From positions 1,178,001 to 1,242,000 of the forward strand of contig NZ_CP113975.1 in NCBI RefSeq assembly GCF_026870155.1: 64,000 nucleotides of DNA, given 5' to 3'. Numbering within the stretch: the first letter of the stretch is position 1; every line of letters starts with the position of its first letter. Below the pieces are notes generated by a model. It was not told where the DNA came from. It did not search any database and saw only the letters and a list, made by a program, of their open reading frames with translations. The position numbers and the translations under genes were made by a program. This DNA is from Flavobacterium marginilacus. GTDB lineage: Bacteria; Bacteroidota; Bacteroidia; Flavobacteriales; Flavobacteriaceae. This document shows positions 50,552 to 58,540 of this stretch, in pieces.

Positions 50552-51406
50552 TTAATAATCTGAATTACCTCCGGTGTTATAGTTTTGTTCTAATGCATTT
50601 GCAAGCTGTGCATCATTTGGTGCTTTACCGTGCCAAGCATGGCTGTACATCATATAATCTACACCATTACCCATTTCAGTATGCAATAAAACACAAACAG
50701 GTTTTCCTTTTCCGGTTCTTGCTTTTGCTTCATTCATTCCGCCGATGATAGCTTCGATGTCATTTCCTTTGGTAATTTCGATAACTTCCCAGTCAAAAGC
50801 TTCAAATTTAGCTTTTAGGCTTCCCATTGCTAGAACTTCGTCAGTAGTACCGTCAATTTGTTTTCCGTTAAGGTCGACAGTTGCTATAAGGTTGTCAACT
50901 TTTTTGGCAGAAGCATACATAATTGCTTCCCAGTTTTGACCTTCCTGCAATTCACCGTCACCGTGAAGTGTGTAAATGATATGGTTATCATTGTTTAATT
51001 TTTTTGCCTGAGCCGCACCAATTGCAACAGATAATCCTTGTCCTAATGAACCAGAAGCAATACGTACTCCAGGTAAATTATCATGAGTTGTTGGGTGTCC
51101 TTGTAATCTTGAGTTGATTAAACGGAAAGTTGCCAATTCTTCAATCGGGAAATAGCCGCTTCTTGCCAAAACGCTGTAAAATACAGGTGAAATATGACCG
51201 TTTGAAAGGAAGAATAAATCCTCTCCAGTTCCGTTCATGTCAAATCCTTCTTTGCGGTCCATAAGGTTTTGATACAAGGCTACTAAAAATTCGGTACATC
51301 CTAGAGACCCTCCTGGGTGACCTGAATTAACAGCGTGAACCATTCGAAGAATATCTCTTCTTACTTGGATAGTTAAATCGTTTAATTGTTGTGTGTTAGG
51401 CTTCAT
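50552..51406 (-). CDS. Transketolase, N-terminal subunit
   Basis: A 284-residue half-enzyme binding the thiamine diphosphate pyrophosphate: MVHAVNSGHPGGSLGCTEFLVALY, FFLSNGHISPVFYSVLA, GSLGQGLSVAIGAAQAKKL and the ThDP motif GDGELQEGQNWEAIMYASAKKVDNLIATVDLNGKQIDG. I start at the ATG of KPNTQQLNDL (51406); the frame opens 24 residues earlier without family resemblance. Split transketolases of this kind are common in Bacteroidota. Confidence 0.95.
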   Translation of the reverse strand: MKPNTQQLNDLTIQVRRDILRMVHAVNSGHPGGSLGCTEFLVALYQNLMDRKEGFDMNGTGEDLFFLSNGHISPVFYSVLARSGYFPIEELATFRLINSRLQGHPTTHDNLPGVRIASGSLGQGLSVAIGAAQAKKLNNDNHIIYTLHGDGELQEGQNWEAIMYASAKKVDNLIATVDLNGKQIDGTTDEVLAMGSLKAKFEAFDWEVIEITKGNDIEAIIGGMNEAKARTGKGKPVCVLLHTEMGNGVDYMMYSHAWHGKAPNDAQLANALEQNYNTGGNSDY

Positions 51407-51576
51407 TTTATATGTAAAAGTTAAACTGGTGCAAAAGTAATTTTTATTTTGCGGGGAGGCAAATGATTTTAAGGGCAATTTTAATCAAAATGTTATTTTA
51501 GTGCGGATTTAAAAACATAATTAGGAATAAATTTTAATTATGCAATCTGAATTCTAAAATCTTTTGAGCTTGCCAT

Positions 51577-51688
51577 CATCCCGAAAAAAGGGCAGTTTCA
51601 CTTTGCGGGTATACGCCCTTTTATCGGGATGCTGTCGGGCTATCCATGCTGCTTCGGCAGCTTATTCCTATCCCTCATGCGGACTTAT
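51577..51688. repeat. Dispersed intergenic repeat, GGGC/TCGGGCT family, copy 5
   Basis: catcccgaaaaaagggca, tacgcccttttatcgggat and tgtcgggctatccatgc include the family word TCGGGCTATCC and two hairpins (CCCGAT/ATCGGG type; TGCTTCGGCA). It fills much of the interval between the transketolase and rhodanese genes. Confidence 0.65.
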
Positions 51689-51724
51689 CCAAGAAATTTA
51701 GAGGTAAATTATTTCCAGTTTTGT

Positions 51725-52039
51725 TTATATTTTATGTCCAAGGCGGCTCCATCCGCCGCCGTTATGCACATCGGTGTAGCCATGAGCCTTCAGGATGCTT
51801 TTTGCCGAAGCACTCCGCATGCCCGAAGCACAGCAGGTAATAATGGTTTTGTTTTTGTCTTTTAATTGTGATAAACTGTTCTTTAAAACGTCGACCGGGA
51901 TGTTTACAGCGCCTTTGATGTGGCCTGATGCAAATTCGCTTTTGCTTCTTACGTCAAGGATAACTGCGCCTTTTTTTACAAGTTCGGCAAAGTCTGCAGT
52001 AGTGCCGAAACCGAATAATTTTTGAAGTATTTTAATCAT
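51725..52039 (-). CDS. Single-domain rhodanese
   Basis: A 104-residue sulfurtransferase-like domain: ILDVRSKSEFASGHIKGAVNIPVDVL and the active-site loop ITCCASGMRSASAKSIL with the second Cys as likely nucleophile. I start at MIKILQKLFGFG (52039), since 12 upstream residues are not family-like. It lies 10 bp behind another rhodanese gene on the same strand; the two probably form an operon for persulfide handling. Confidence 0.92.
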   Translation of the reverse strand: MIKILQKLFGFGTTADFAELVKKGAVILDVRSKSEFASGHIKGAVNIPVDVLKNSLSQLKDKNKTIITCCASGMRSASAKSILKAHGYTDVHNGGGWSRLGHKI

Positions 52040-52049
52040 TTTTTGGATA

Positions 52050-52328
52050 CTATTTGGATTGATAATAATTGACATCTAACCATGAACCGCCATTGTAACA
52101 GTCGATTCCTTTTTGTGAAAGATAATGCTGTGCCTGCCCGCTGCGGTTTCCCGAGGCACAGCAGAGTATTAGCGGTGATTCTAAGTTTTGTATTTCTTCC
52201 AATCGGTCTTGAATTTCATTCAGTGGAATGTTAATTGAGCCGGCAGCGTGGCCGCCACTGTATTCCTGACGAGTGCGTACATCTACAATGCTGCCTTTTT
52301 TTTCTTTTATAATGTTCTCTAAAGTCAT
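52050..52328 (-). CDS. Single-domain rhodanese
   Basis: A 92-residue rhodanese: IVDVRTRQEYSGGHAAGSINIPLNEIQDRL and active-site loop LILCCASGNRSGQAQHYL. Start taken at MTLENIIKEKKG (52328). It is first of the two-gene rhodanese run. Its partner has the same CCASG.RS loop, so the pair likely arose by tandem duplication. Confidence 0.92.
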   Translation of the reverse strand: MTLENIIKEKKGSIVDVRTRQEYSGGHAAGSINIPLNEIQDRLEEIQNLESPLILCCASGNRSGQAQHYLSQKGIDCYNGGSWLDVNYYQSK

Positions 52329-52471
52329 AGTGCCTGTCTTAAAGTGTATTGTTTTACACTGCAAAATTACAATAGAAGCTGCAGCTGAACAGTAACTTTT
52401 GTTACATAATGATTTTATTGCAGCTGATCGGCTTATAAAAGAGTTTCGGCTTTTATTGGTTTATAGTCAAA

Positions 52472-52500
52472 AAAAACGCAAAGCCAGAAGACTTTGCGAG
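52472..52500 (-). terminator. Probable terminator facing the cassette array
   Basis: CGCAAAG and CTTTGCG form a stem; on the minus strand it is followed by a run of eight T. It would end minus-strand transcripts that leave the array and lies in the gene-free 52329-52710 interval. The rest of that interval shows no feature apart from a weak AAC...GTT pair near 52685. Confidence 0.7.
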
Positions 52501-52710
52501 TATAATTTTAGTGGTAACAAGCGAAATCTCTTGAAGCAAGTATGGCTGTTGCGCGACTAACTCTTAGTTTAATTTTGATTATTTTTTTTACAAATATTAA
52601 ATTCGTAATATGTTATAAATTAATTAAATATTGTTTGTGTGTTTTGCGTTTCCGGACTAATATTACTTATTTTTAAGTTTTGCAACAGTCACAAGTGTTA
52701 GTAGCAGTTT

Positions 52711-53139
52711 TTATTTGACTTTGATTAATTTACCACTTTCATCAGTAATATGTAGCCAACTTGCAGGCCCGCCTTCATGATAAGCATGGTGAGAATATGC
52801 AATTGAATCTTGTTTACCTGTTTTTAAAGCTATCAAATCCATTTCTTTTGGTTTGTTTGTTTCCATATTAACAGTTTGAGAATTTACAAACTTTAGTTCT
52901 CGTTCATAATCAAGTAAATAGATTAAATTTTTACCGTATTGAACAACGCTTCGATTTGTACCTCCATTTGGTAAAGTTTTTACATAGATTGAATCTTTAA
53001 AATCTATCAAGTAAATTTGACTTCTTTCAGGAAATTCAGGAACAAATTTGTATTTACCATTCAACCTAAATATTTCCTGATTAGGATTTTCTACAAGAAT
53101 AATAAAAAGAAACAATGTTGCTATTTTTATATGTTGCAT
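52711..53139 (-). CDS. Uncharacterised protein with N-terminal hydrophobic segment
   Basis: A 142-residue product with a hydrophobic stretch at residues 6-16 (IATLFLFIILV), then strand-rich sequence (YKFVPEFPERSQIYLIDFKDSIYVKTLPNGG). No family recognised. It is probably the leftmost cassette gene of the array: minus strand, small, no relation to neighbours, followed to its right by a truncated copy of the long boundary element. Confidence 0.6.
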   Translation of the reverse strand: MQHIKIATLFLFIILVENPNQEIFRLNGKYKFVPEFPERSQIYLIDFKDSIYVKTLPNGGTNRSVVQYGKNLIYLLDYERELKFVNSQTVNMETNKPKEMDLIALKTGKQDSIAYSHHAYHEGGPASWLHITDESGKLIKVK

Positions 53140-53185
53140 TAGGTTATTGAATTCTTCGTCTAGTTTAGTAAAATTGCTATTAAAA

Positions 53186-53219
53186 CCGTCCCTTAAGGGG
53201 CGGAGCCGTCTACTCGATT
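53186..53219 (+). repeat. Long boundary element, copy A (3' remnant)
   Basis: Only the last hairpin and tail remain: ccgtcccttaaggggcgg, agccgtctactcgatt. The upstream 46 bp to the neighbouring start codon show no further match, so the copy is truncated on its left. Confidence 0.8.
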
Positions 53220-53682
53220 ATGCACAGTGCATTTTTACTTTCAGTGTAGAATTAATTATAGTTTTTATCATAATTATTATAACGAATGTTTGAAGAAAAG
53301 AAAACAGAGCTATTTCATAATTTAATCCTGTATTTTTTTCTGCAGGAATTTCTTTTTCAAAAATATTTTTCATGTTTTGGGCACTATCGATAAAATTCAA
53401 GAAAAAATAACTTAGGGCTAAACAGCATATCAGCAAAATTAAATTATGAAAAAGGTTATTGAATTTCTGTTTATATTGTCTAACTAGCGTCAAAATGAAC
53501 AATGAAGCTAACCAAAAAAAAGATAACATTAATCCAGCTGTCATTTGAATGTTATTGCCAAAAACAGGGATAACAAAAATGTTTTTAGAGTATGTAATTC
53601 TGCAAAATAAAGCTATTCCCAATAACCCGATAATTAGGCTCAACAAAAAATATAGAAATTCAAATAGTATTATTTTTTTCAT
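53218..53682 (-). CDS. Small membrane protein, cassette gene
   Basis: A 154-residue product with four hydrophobic helices (about 5-27, 46-66, 78-97, 126-146) and short connecting loops. No family recognised. Its stop codon TAA overlaps the tail of element copy A, and the last codons (MHCA) are part of the cassette's inverted repeat TTATGCACAGTGC (53218-53230), mirrored as GCATTGTGCATAA at 53705-53717 before the start codon. This is a compact cassette with almost no free flanking sequence. Confidence 0.7.
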   Translation of the reverse strand: MKKIILFEFLYFLLSLIIGLLGIALFCRITYSKNIFVIPVFGNNIQMTAGLMLSFFWLASLFILTLVRQYKQKFNNLFHNLILLICCLALSYFFLNFIDSAQNMKNIFEKEIPAEKNTGLNYEIALFSFLQTFVIIIMIKTIINSTLKVKMHCA

Positions 53683-53790
53683 GTTATTTAGTTACTGTTA
53701 TTTGGCATTGTGCATAACTATCTGCTGACGTTCCCTTGCTACAAGAGATTTGGGGTCTTAGATTCAAGTAATAAATGCAACGTGAAAAAA

Positions 53791-53840
53791 AACTCTAGTG
53801 TTATTCTTTTGACCTAGGTCAAAAGAATAACACTAGAGTT
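53791..53840. repeat. Perfect 50-bp palindrome in the IS30-family leader
   Basis: Each 25-base half begins or ends with AACTCTAGTGTTATTC; the centre is GACCTAGGTC, with no mismatch in the whole 50 bp. It lies between the left terminal repeat and the transposase ATG, 45 bp upstream of the start codon. Confidence 0.95.
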
Positions 53841-53884
53841 GGCGAAAAAATCATCATATCTTTGGGTTGCAACACTCAAAATAG

Positions 53885-54865
53885 ATGGCACATTTAACGT
53901 TAGAACAAAGATACAAAATAGAAGTATATAGAAATGCCGGTATCAGTATTTCCGAAATTGCTGAATTGGTAGATAAAAACAAATCAGTTATTTTTCGAGA
54001 AATAAAACGTAATTCTGATCAAAGAAGTGGTGTTTATAAAGCTGTTTTGGCGGATAAAAAAGCTTTAAACAGGCATAAGGTTAAGATCAAAAAATGCACT
54101 TTAACCTCAGAAGTTGAAGCAAATATTTTGTTTTATTTAAAGCAAGATTACAGTCCTGAACAAATTGTTGGCAGAGCAAAAATTGACAAAAGAGCAATGG
54201 TTTCTAAAGAAAGAATCTATCAATATATTTGGGAAAATAAACGCAAAGGAGGACTCTTATATAAACATCTTAGGACCAAGGGTAAAAAGTATAAAAAAAG
54301 AGGACATTTAAAGGATAAAAGAGGACTTATTATTGGTAGGGTCGATATTAGCGAGCGTCCAAAGATTGTAGAAAAGAAAAGTAGATTGGGCGATTTAGAG
54401 ATTGATTTGGTCATTGGTAAGAATCACAAAGGAGCGTTACTAACTATCAATGACAGAGCCTCTGGAATACTTTTTATGGGAAAAGTAGAAAGCAAAGAAG
54501 CTAGTGCAATACAGCAGAAAACAATTGAATTATTGAAAGATTGGAAACCAATAATCAAGACCATTACTTCGGATAATGGAAAGGAATTTGCCAATCATCG
54601 GGCCATTGCAGAAGATTTAGATATCGATTATTATTTTGCCAAACCCTACCATAGCTGGGAACGAGGAGCCAATGAAAATTTAAACGGATTAATAAGACAA
54701 TATTTTCCTAAAAAATCTAACTTTGAAAACATCGAAGAACAACAAATAAAAACAGTAGTTAATACATTAAACAACAGACCCAGAAAAAGATTTGGCTATA
54801 AAACACCTAATGAAATTTTCGCCGAAAAAATCAATAAATTGAATACTGTTGCATTTATATGTTGA
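53885..54865 (+). CDS. IS30-family transposase
   Basis: A 326-residue DDE transposase. The N-terminal helix-turn-helix is LTLEQRYKIEVYRNAGISISEIAELVDKNKSVIFREIKRN. The catalytic residues can be read in LGDLEIDLVIGKNHKGALLTINDR (D), IKTITSDNGKEFANH (D) and WERGANENLNGLIRQYFPKKSNF (E). The frame is intact and of full family length, so the element may still be mobile. The stop lies seven bases inside the right end of the IS. Confidence 0.95.
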   Translation: MAHLTLEQRYKIEVYRNAGISISEIAELVDKNKSVIFREIKRNSDQRSGVYKAVLADKKALNRHKVKIKKCTLTSEVEANILFYLKQDYSPEQIVGRAKIDKRAMVSKERIYQYIWENKRKGGLLYKHLRTKGKKYKKRGHLKDKRGLIIGRVDISERPKIVEKKSRLGDLEIDLVIGKNHKGALLTINDRASGILFMGKVESKEASAIQQKTIELLKDWKPIIKTITSDNGKEFANHRAIAEDLDIDYYFAKPYHSWERGANENLNGLIRQYFPKKSNFENIEEQQIKTVVNTLNNRPRKRFGYKTPNEIFAEKINKLNTVAFIC

Positions 54866-55064
54866 ATCCACCGGTTAAATTAAGCCTTATTTTCGAATTT
54901 ACCTAAATCTCAAAGAAATTCGATTAGGATAGTTTACTTAGCCTAATCTTAAAGTAAATTATGGATAGCCCAAAAGGTGTAAAGAGCTTTTGGATGATGA
55001 TTTGCGAACCGCCGAGTACGTGACACTCGGTGGTGTGAGAGGCGCACTCCGTTCCGATGGGGGC

Positions 55065-56513
55065 CTACCGTGTGGACACAAATACAATTTCGTTATTTTT
55101 ATCACTAAATAAAGATATAATATGCGAAGATATTTTACAGACATTGATGATTCTCGACTATTAAAAAGGAGTAATTTAATATTAGATAGTTTATTTCATA
55201 ATTGTGTTCATTCGATACGTCAGCTTACACAAAGCGATTCAGAATGTAAAGCAGTTTATCGTTTCTTGCAGAACAAAAGAGTTTCAGAATCGAAATTAAT
55301 TAAAAACATGTCAGCAAACTGCTGTTTTTCAGCTCAAGACAAAACAGTTTTATGTATACAGGACACAAGTGAGGTCAATTTATATAATCATAAAAACAGA
55401 GTTAAAAAAGACGAATTTATAGGATTGACTAATGCTGCAACAAAAGGAGGAATTGGATTTTTACTGCATCCTAGTTTCGTTATAGATGCTTATAGTTTTG
55501 TTCCGTATGGCTTTTCAGATGTAAAAATATGGAACAGGCCTTTAGAGAAACTTACAAAAAAGGAAAGGAATTATAATTTGCTTCCAATTGAAGAAAAGGA
55601 ATCTTATAAATGGATAGAATCTTCCCAAAAATCCAAGGAAGTTTTAGAGAAATCAAAAAAAGTCATCATCATTCAGGATCGAGAAGGTGATATTTATGAG
55701 CAATTTGCAATGATTCCAGATCAAAAGACGGAATTATTGGTAAGAGCAAGAGCAAACAGAACGCTACTAAACAAGGTTAAATTGTTTAGTTTTATAGCCA
55801 ATGAACCTCTTAAAGGGAAATATACGATAGAATTAGAAGGTGATAAAAGAAGAAATATAAACAAACGGGAAGCTACCTTAGAAGTTAGATTTTCTGAAGT
55901 AACTATCCAAAAAAATGATTTAGTTTCAAAGAATGCGCCCAAAAGCCTTGATTTATATATCATCGAAGCAAAAGAAATTGGCGATAACATTGATAATCCA
56001 ATATGCTGGAGATTACTAACAACCATTAAAGTCTTAGACCTAGACACAGCCTTAAAATGTATCGAATGGTATACTTGTAGATGGATTATAGAAGAGGTTT
56101 TTAGAATTCTAAAAAAGGAAGGATTTAATATAGAAGCAAGCGAATTAGGTTCTGCAAAATCTATTCGAAAATTGTCTTTAATGATGATGGAGACAATTGT
56201 CAAACTATTTTTAATGCAAATAGCATATAGTATTCCAGAGGAAGAAATAGAAGCGAGAAGTTGTTTTTCAGATCAAGAACTTGAATGTTTAGAATATCAA
56301 ATGATAAAATTAGAAGGAAAAACAGAAAAATTAAAAAATCCTCATATCCAAAAGGATTTAAAAAGATATGTTTGGGTTATTGCAAGGCTTGGTGGATGGA
56401 AAGGATATGCAAGTGGGAGAAAACCAGGAATAACCACTTTCTCTATCGGAATACAGAAATTTGCTTCAATAATGGAGGGATGGCAATTGTTTTTAGATGT
56501 GTCCACACGTTAG
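55065..56513 (+). mobile_element. IS4-family insertion sequence, 1,449 bp
   Basis: The ends CTACCGTGTGGACACA and, reverse-complemented, CTAACGTGTGGACACA form terminal inverted repeats. A 9-bp duplication GATGGGGGC is present at 55056-55064 and 56514-56522. It is inserted in the last hairpin of boundary-element copy B. The single transposase gene runs to the very end of the element: its TAG stop is the final three bases. Confidence 0.92.
55122..56513 (+). CDS. IS4-family (IS50-like) transposase
   Basis: A 463-residue Tn5-type transposase. DDE residues are visible in VLCIQDTSEVNLYNH (first D), VIIIQDREGDIYEQF (second D) and the YREK signature Y-x2-R-x3-E-x6-K in WYTCRWIIEEVFRILKKEGF. The N-terminal DNA-binding part has QLTQSDSECKAVYRFLQNKRV. 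The frame is intact, suggesting a recent insertion. Confidence 0.95.
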   Translation: MRRYFTDIDDSRLLKRSNLILDSLFHNCVHSIRQLTQSDSECKAVYRFLQNKRVSESKLIKNMSANCCFSAQDKTVLCIQDTSEVNLYNHKNRVKKDEFIGLTNAATKGGIGFLLHPSFVIDAYSFVPYGFSDVKIWNRPLEKLTKKERNYNLLPIEEKESYKWIESSQKSKEVLEKSKKVIIIQDREGDIYEQFAMIPDQKTELLVRARANRTLLNKVKLFSFIANEPLKGKYTIELEGDKRRNINKREATLEVRFSEVTIQKNDLVSKNAPKSLDLYIIEAKEIGDNIDNPICWRLLTTIKVLDLDTALKCIEWYTCRWIIEEVFRILKKEGFNIEASELGSAKSIRKLSLMMMETIVKLFLMQIAYSIPEEEIEARSCFSDQELECLEYQMIKLEGKTEKLKNPHIQKDLKRYVWVIARLGGWKGYASGRKPGITTFSIGIQKFASIMEGWQLFLDVSTR

Positions 56514-56559
56514 GATGGGGGCGGAGCCGTCTACACGATTATAGGCAGGCTTTTCTTAC

Positions 56560-57006
56560 TCAATGTTTGCCAATTTTATATCGGATGTTTTTTGGATTTT
56601 TTATTCTATAAATCATTCTGTCAACGGTCATTTCTGTACAAGCAATGTCATTCAGAGGAATTAAATGTAGAATTAATGAATCATTTTTTATTATTATGTC
56701 TCCACCATATTGCACACAACCGGTTAGAGCGTCTAAATATGAAATATAGATTTCGTTTTTTGTATATTTTATAGTATCAGTCTTTGGATTGAAATTTTTA
56801 GATTCTAATATGACAAAATCATCTCCTGATATTTTTGAAATTTGGTCATCGGTAAAACTTTCTGCAAACTTGAAAGCAATAATTCTTTCGTTTGGTGTAA
56901 ATTCTTTTAAGGTAACTTTTTCTGACAAGTTCTCTTTTATTGAATTTTTGTGAGTACACGAAGTAATCATTAAAATTGAAAAGAAATAAAATAGTTTATT
57001 TTTCAT
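56560..57006 (-). CDS. Uncharacterised lipoprotein, cassette gene
   Basis: A 148-residue lipoprotein (MITSC, Cys at residue 17). The mature protein has segments FKFAESFTDDQISKISGDDFVILE and ITYLDALTGC-like (YISYLDALTGCVQYGGDIIIKNDSLILHL), suggesting a small beta domain. No family recognised. The cassette is bounded by TTATAGGCAGGC at 56539-56550 and GCTTGCCTATAA at 57033-57044, an inverted repeat with one mismatch in twelve. Confidence 0.68.
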   Translation of the reverse strand: MKNKLFYFFSILMITSCTHKNSIKENLSEKVTLKEFTPNERIIAFKFAESFTDDQISKISGDDFVILESKNFNPKTDTIKYTKNEIYISYLDALTGCVQYGGDIIIKNDSLILHLIPLNDIACTEMTVDRMIYRIKNPKNIRYKIGKH

Positions 57007-57043
57007 AAAAATCCTGCGTTTATTTTGGTTAAGCTTGCCTATA

Positions 57044-57287
57044 ACGTTCCCTTGCTACAAGAGGTTTGGGGTTAAATTAAGCCTTATTTTCGAATTTACC
57101 TAAATCTCCAAGAAATTGGATTAGGAAAGTTTACTTAGCCTAATCTTAAAGTAGATTATAGATAGCCCAAAAGGTGTAAAGAGCTTTTGGATGATGATTT
57201 GCGAACCGCGCCGAGTACGTGATCCTTACGCTCGGTGGTGTGGGAGGCGCACTCCGTCCCTTTAGCGGCGGAGCCGTCTACTCGATT
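57044..57287 (+). repeat. Long boundary element, copy C
   Basis: An intact 244-bp copy starting acgttcccttgctacaag and ending tctactcgatt. It lacks the optional 25-bp segment. Its domain V-like hairpin carries a GC insertion (accgcgccgag) and an extra ccttacg in the loop. Both outer ends continue into the word GCCTATAA/TTATAGGC, because the two adjoining cassettes have similar termini. Confidence 0.88.
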
Positions 57288-57308
57288 ATAGGCTGGCATT
57301 TCTGAGTA

Positions 57309-57761
57309 TTAATATTTTGCCGTGCTTAGATATGTCCATATGATAAAAAACAATTGCAAAGGTATTCTAAACCATAAATATAATAGTCCATTACCGTCAA
57401 AAGTTCCTTTTTGGTAATCAAGTTTGTCAATAGAAGCTTTTATATTAGCTGGAAGCATAAGTATAAAGAACAATATTAAAATCCACCCTGCATAAATTTT
57501 AAAACTCGGAATGAATAAGCAAATGCCTAATAAAATTTCAAGAATACCTGTAAGGTAAATTACTTCAATTTTGAAAGGGATAAAATCGGGTATCATCAAT
57601 GACATACCCTTTGTAAAAGCAAAATGTCCGATTGCAGTAAAACAAAGCATTGCGCACATTGCAATTCGGGCGGATAATGGAAAGTCGTATTTGCTAGTTG
57701 CTAATTTAATAGCAAAAATAGAAATACTGAATACGATAATTAATACAATTAATGGTTTCAT
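57309..57761 (-). CDS. DoxX-like membrane protein, cassette gene
   Basis: A 150-residue protein with four hydrophobic helices and the DoxX-like pattern SARIAMCAMLCFTAIGHFAFTKGMSLMIPDFIPFKIEVIYLTGILEILLGICLFIPSFKIYAGWIL. I prefer the ATG at 57761; an ATG ten codons earlier (57791) is possible. It lies just downstream of a Crp/Fnr-type regulator gene in the same cassette, which may control it. Confidence 0.82.
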   Translation of the reverse strand: MKPLIVLIIVFSISIFAIKLATSKYDFPLSARIAMCAMLCFTAIGHFAFTKGMSLMIPDFIPFKIEVIYLTGILEILLGICLFIPSFKIYAGWILILFFILMLPANIKASIDKLDYQKGTFDGNGLLYLWFRIPLQLFFIIWTYLSTAKY

Positions 57762-57818
57762 TCTTATTATTTTTTTGCAAAGGTCAGCCAATATTAAAAG
57801 TAAAACAATGAACTTGGG

Positions 57819-58385
57819 TTAAGAAATTCGTTTACGAATTCTACTCAATGCCTGTGATGTGATGCCAATATAAGAAGCTATGTATTTTAATGGAATTAGT
57901 TGTAACAAATGGGGTTGTTCGGTAAATAAATTCAAGTAGCGTTGTTGTGGGGTGTCGTTTAGCAAGGATAATTCTCGTTTTGATTTTTTCAAAAAAAGTT
58001 CTTCGCTTGCCAATCGACCTATTTTTTCTCCAATTTTAGTTTGAGCGTAAATATCCTGCAAGTCCTCATAGGTCACACTCCAAAGAACAGTGTTCGTAAT
58101 TGTTTCTAATTCGTAAGTAGAAGATGTTTGTGTCAAAAAAATATCATAGGCACTTACAAAATTATTTGCAAAGGCGAAACCAAATGTCAAGTCGTCAAAT
58201 TCTGAAGGAATACAAAAGCGAATAATGCCTTTTTCAATAAACGAAAGATGATTTTCTTTTTGTCCTATTTTTAAAATTTTTGTTTTTTTTGAGAATTCTC
58301 GCCTAAATAGTTTAGATGAAAATATCTGCCAATCGCTGTCGGTAAGTAGAACATTTTTTTCAAAATATTTTTTAATCTCTTCCAT
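57819..58385 (-). CDS. Crp/Fnr-family transcriptional regulator, cassette gene
   Basis: A 188-residue protein with an N-terminal cyclic-nucleotide-binding-like barrel (about residues 15-115: ILKIGQKENHLSFIEKGIIRFCI, FGFAFANNFVSAYDIFLTQTSS) and a C-terminal helix-turn-helix (LLQLIPLKYIASYIGITSQALSRIRKRI). Effector unknown. It forms a two-gene cassette with the DoxX-like gene, an arrangement seen in free-standing form in many Bacteroidota. Confidence 0.87.
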   Translation of the reverse strand: MEEIKKYFEKNVLLTDSDWQIFSSKLFRREFSKKTKILKIGQKENHLSFIEKGIIRFCIPSEFDDLTFGFAFANNFVSAYDIFLTQTSSTYELETITNTVLWSVTYEDLQDIYAQTKIGEKIGRLASEELFLKKSKRELSLLNDTPQQRYLNLFTEQPHLLQLIPLKYIASYIGITSQALSRIRKRIS

Positions 58386-58410
58386 TGTCGTGAGGTCTGT
58401 TATGCTTGTC

Positions 58411-58533
58411 GCTAACGTCAGTCTATGAATAAACTTAAAAAGAGGCTCTGAGAATTCGCTGTGTGAAATTTTTCTCCGACAGGTATGCGAATAGTTTCTC
58501 TTTTTGACTTAGTTTTTTCACAGCCTGTTGGGC
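58411..58533 (-). repeat. attC-like site 1
   Basis: An imperfect palindrome of 123 bp between GCTAACG (58411-58417) and GTTGGGC (58527-58533). The two arms share CTATGAATAAACTT / CTGTGAAAAAACT, AAAAAGAG and ATTCGC in matching order when one arm is reverse-complemented, with small internal gaps. This is the shape of an integron attC: AAC/GTT ends, arms interrupted by unpaired bases, and a central loop. Confidence 0.72.
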
Positions 58534-58540
58534 GATGTAC

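Larger units (their letters stand above)
53757..54872 (+). mobile_element. IS30-family insertion sequence, 1,116 bp
   Basis: The left end (CTTAGATTCAAG...TAAATGCAAC) and the reverse-complemented right end (GGTGGATTCAAC...TAAATGCAAC) align over about 25 bp. A 3-bp GGT duplication flanks the element (53754-53756 and 54873-54875); the boundary element becomes continuous when it is removed. It encodes one intact transposase and carries a long perfect palindrome near its left end. Confidence 0.9.
53728..56540 (+). repeat. Long boundary element, copy B, split by two insertion sequences
   Basis: Pieces at 53728-53756, 54876-55064 and 56523-56540 join into one 236-bp copy of the element once the IS30-family and IS4-family insertions and their target duplications are removed. 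It includes the ACCGCCGAG/CTCGGTGGT stem and ends ctacacgatt. Like copy C it lacks the optional segment present in D-F. Confidence 0.87.

Noticed and set aside
52640..52710. Further attC site left of the first cassette gene
   Set aside because: Only a short AAC...GTT pair is visible (near 52685); the arms do not match well enough to call.
56520..56560. Extra hairpin and stop region as part of the IS4 element
   Set aside because: The 9-bp target duplication places the IS end at 56513; the rest belongs to boundary element copy B.
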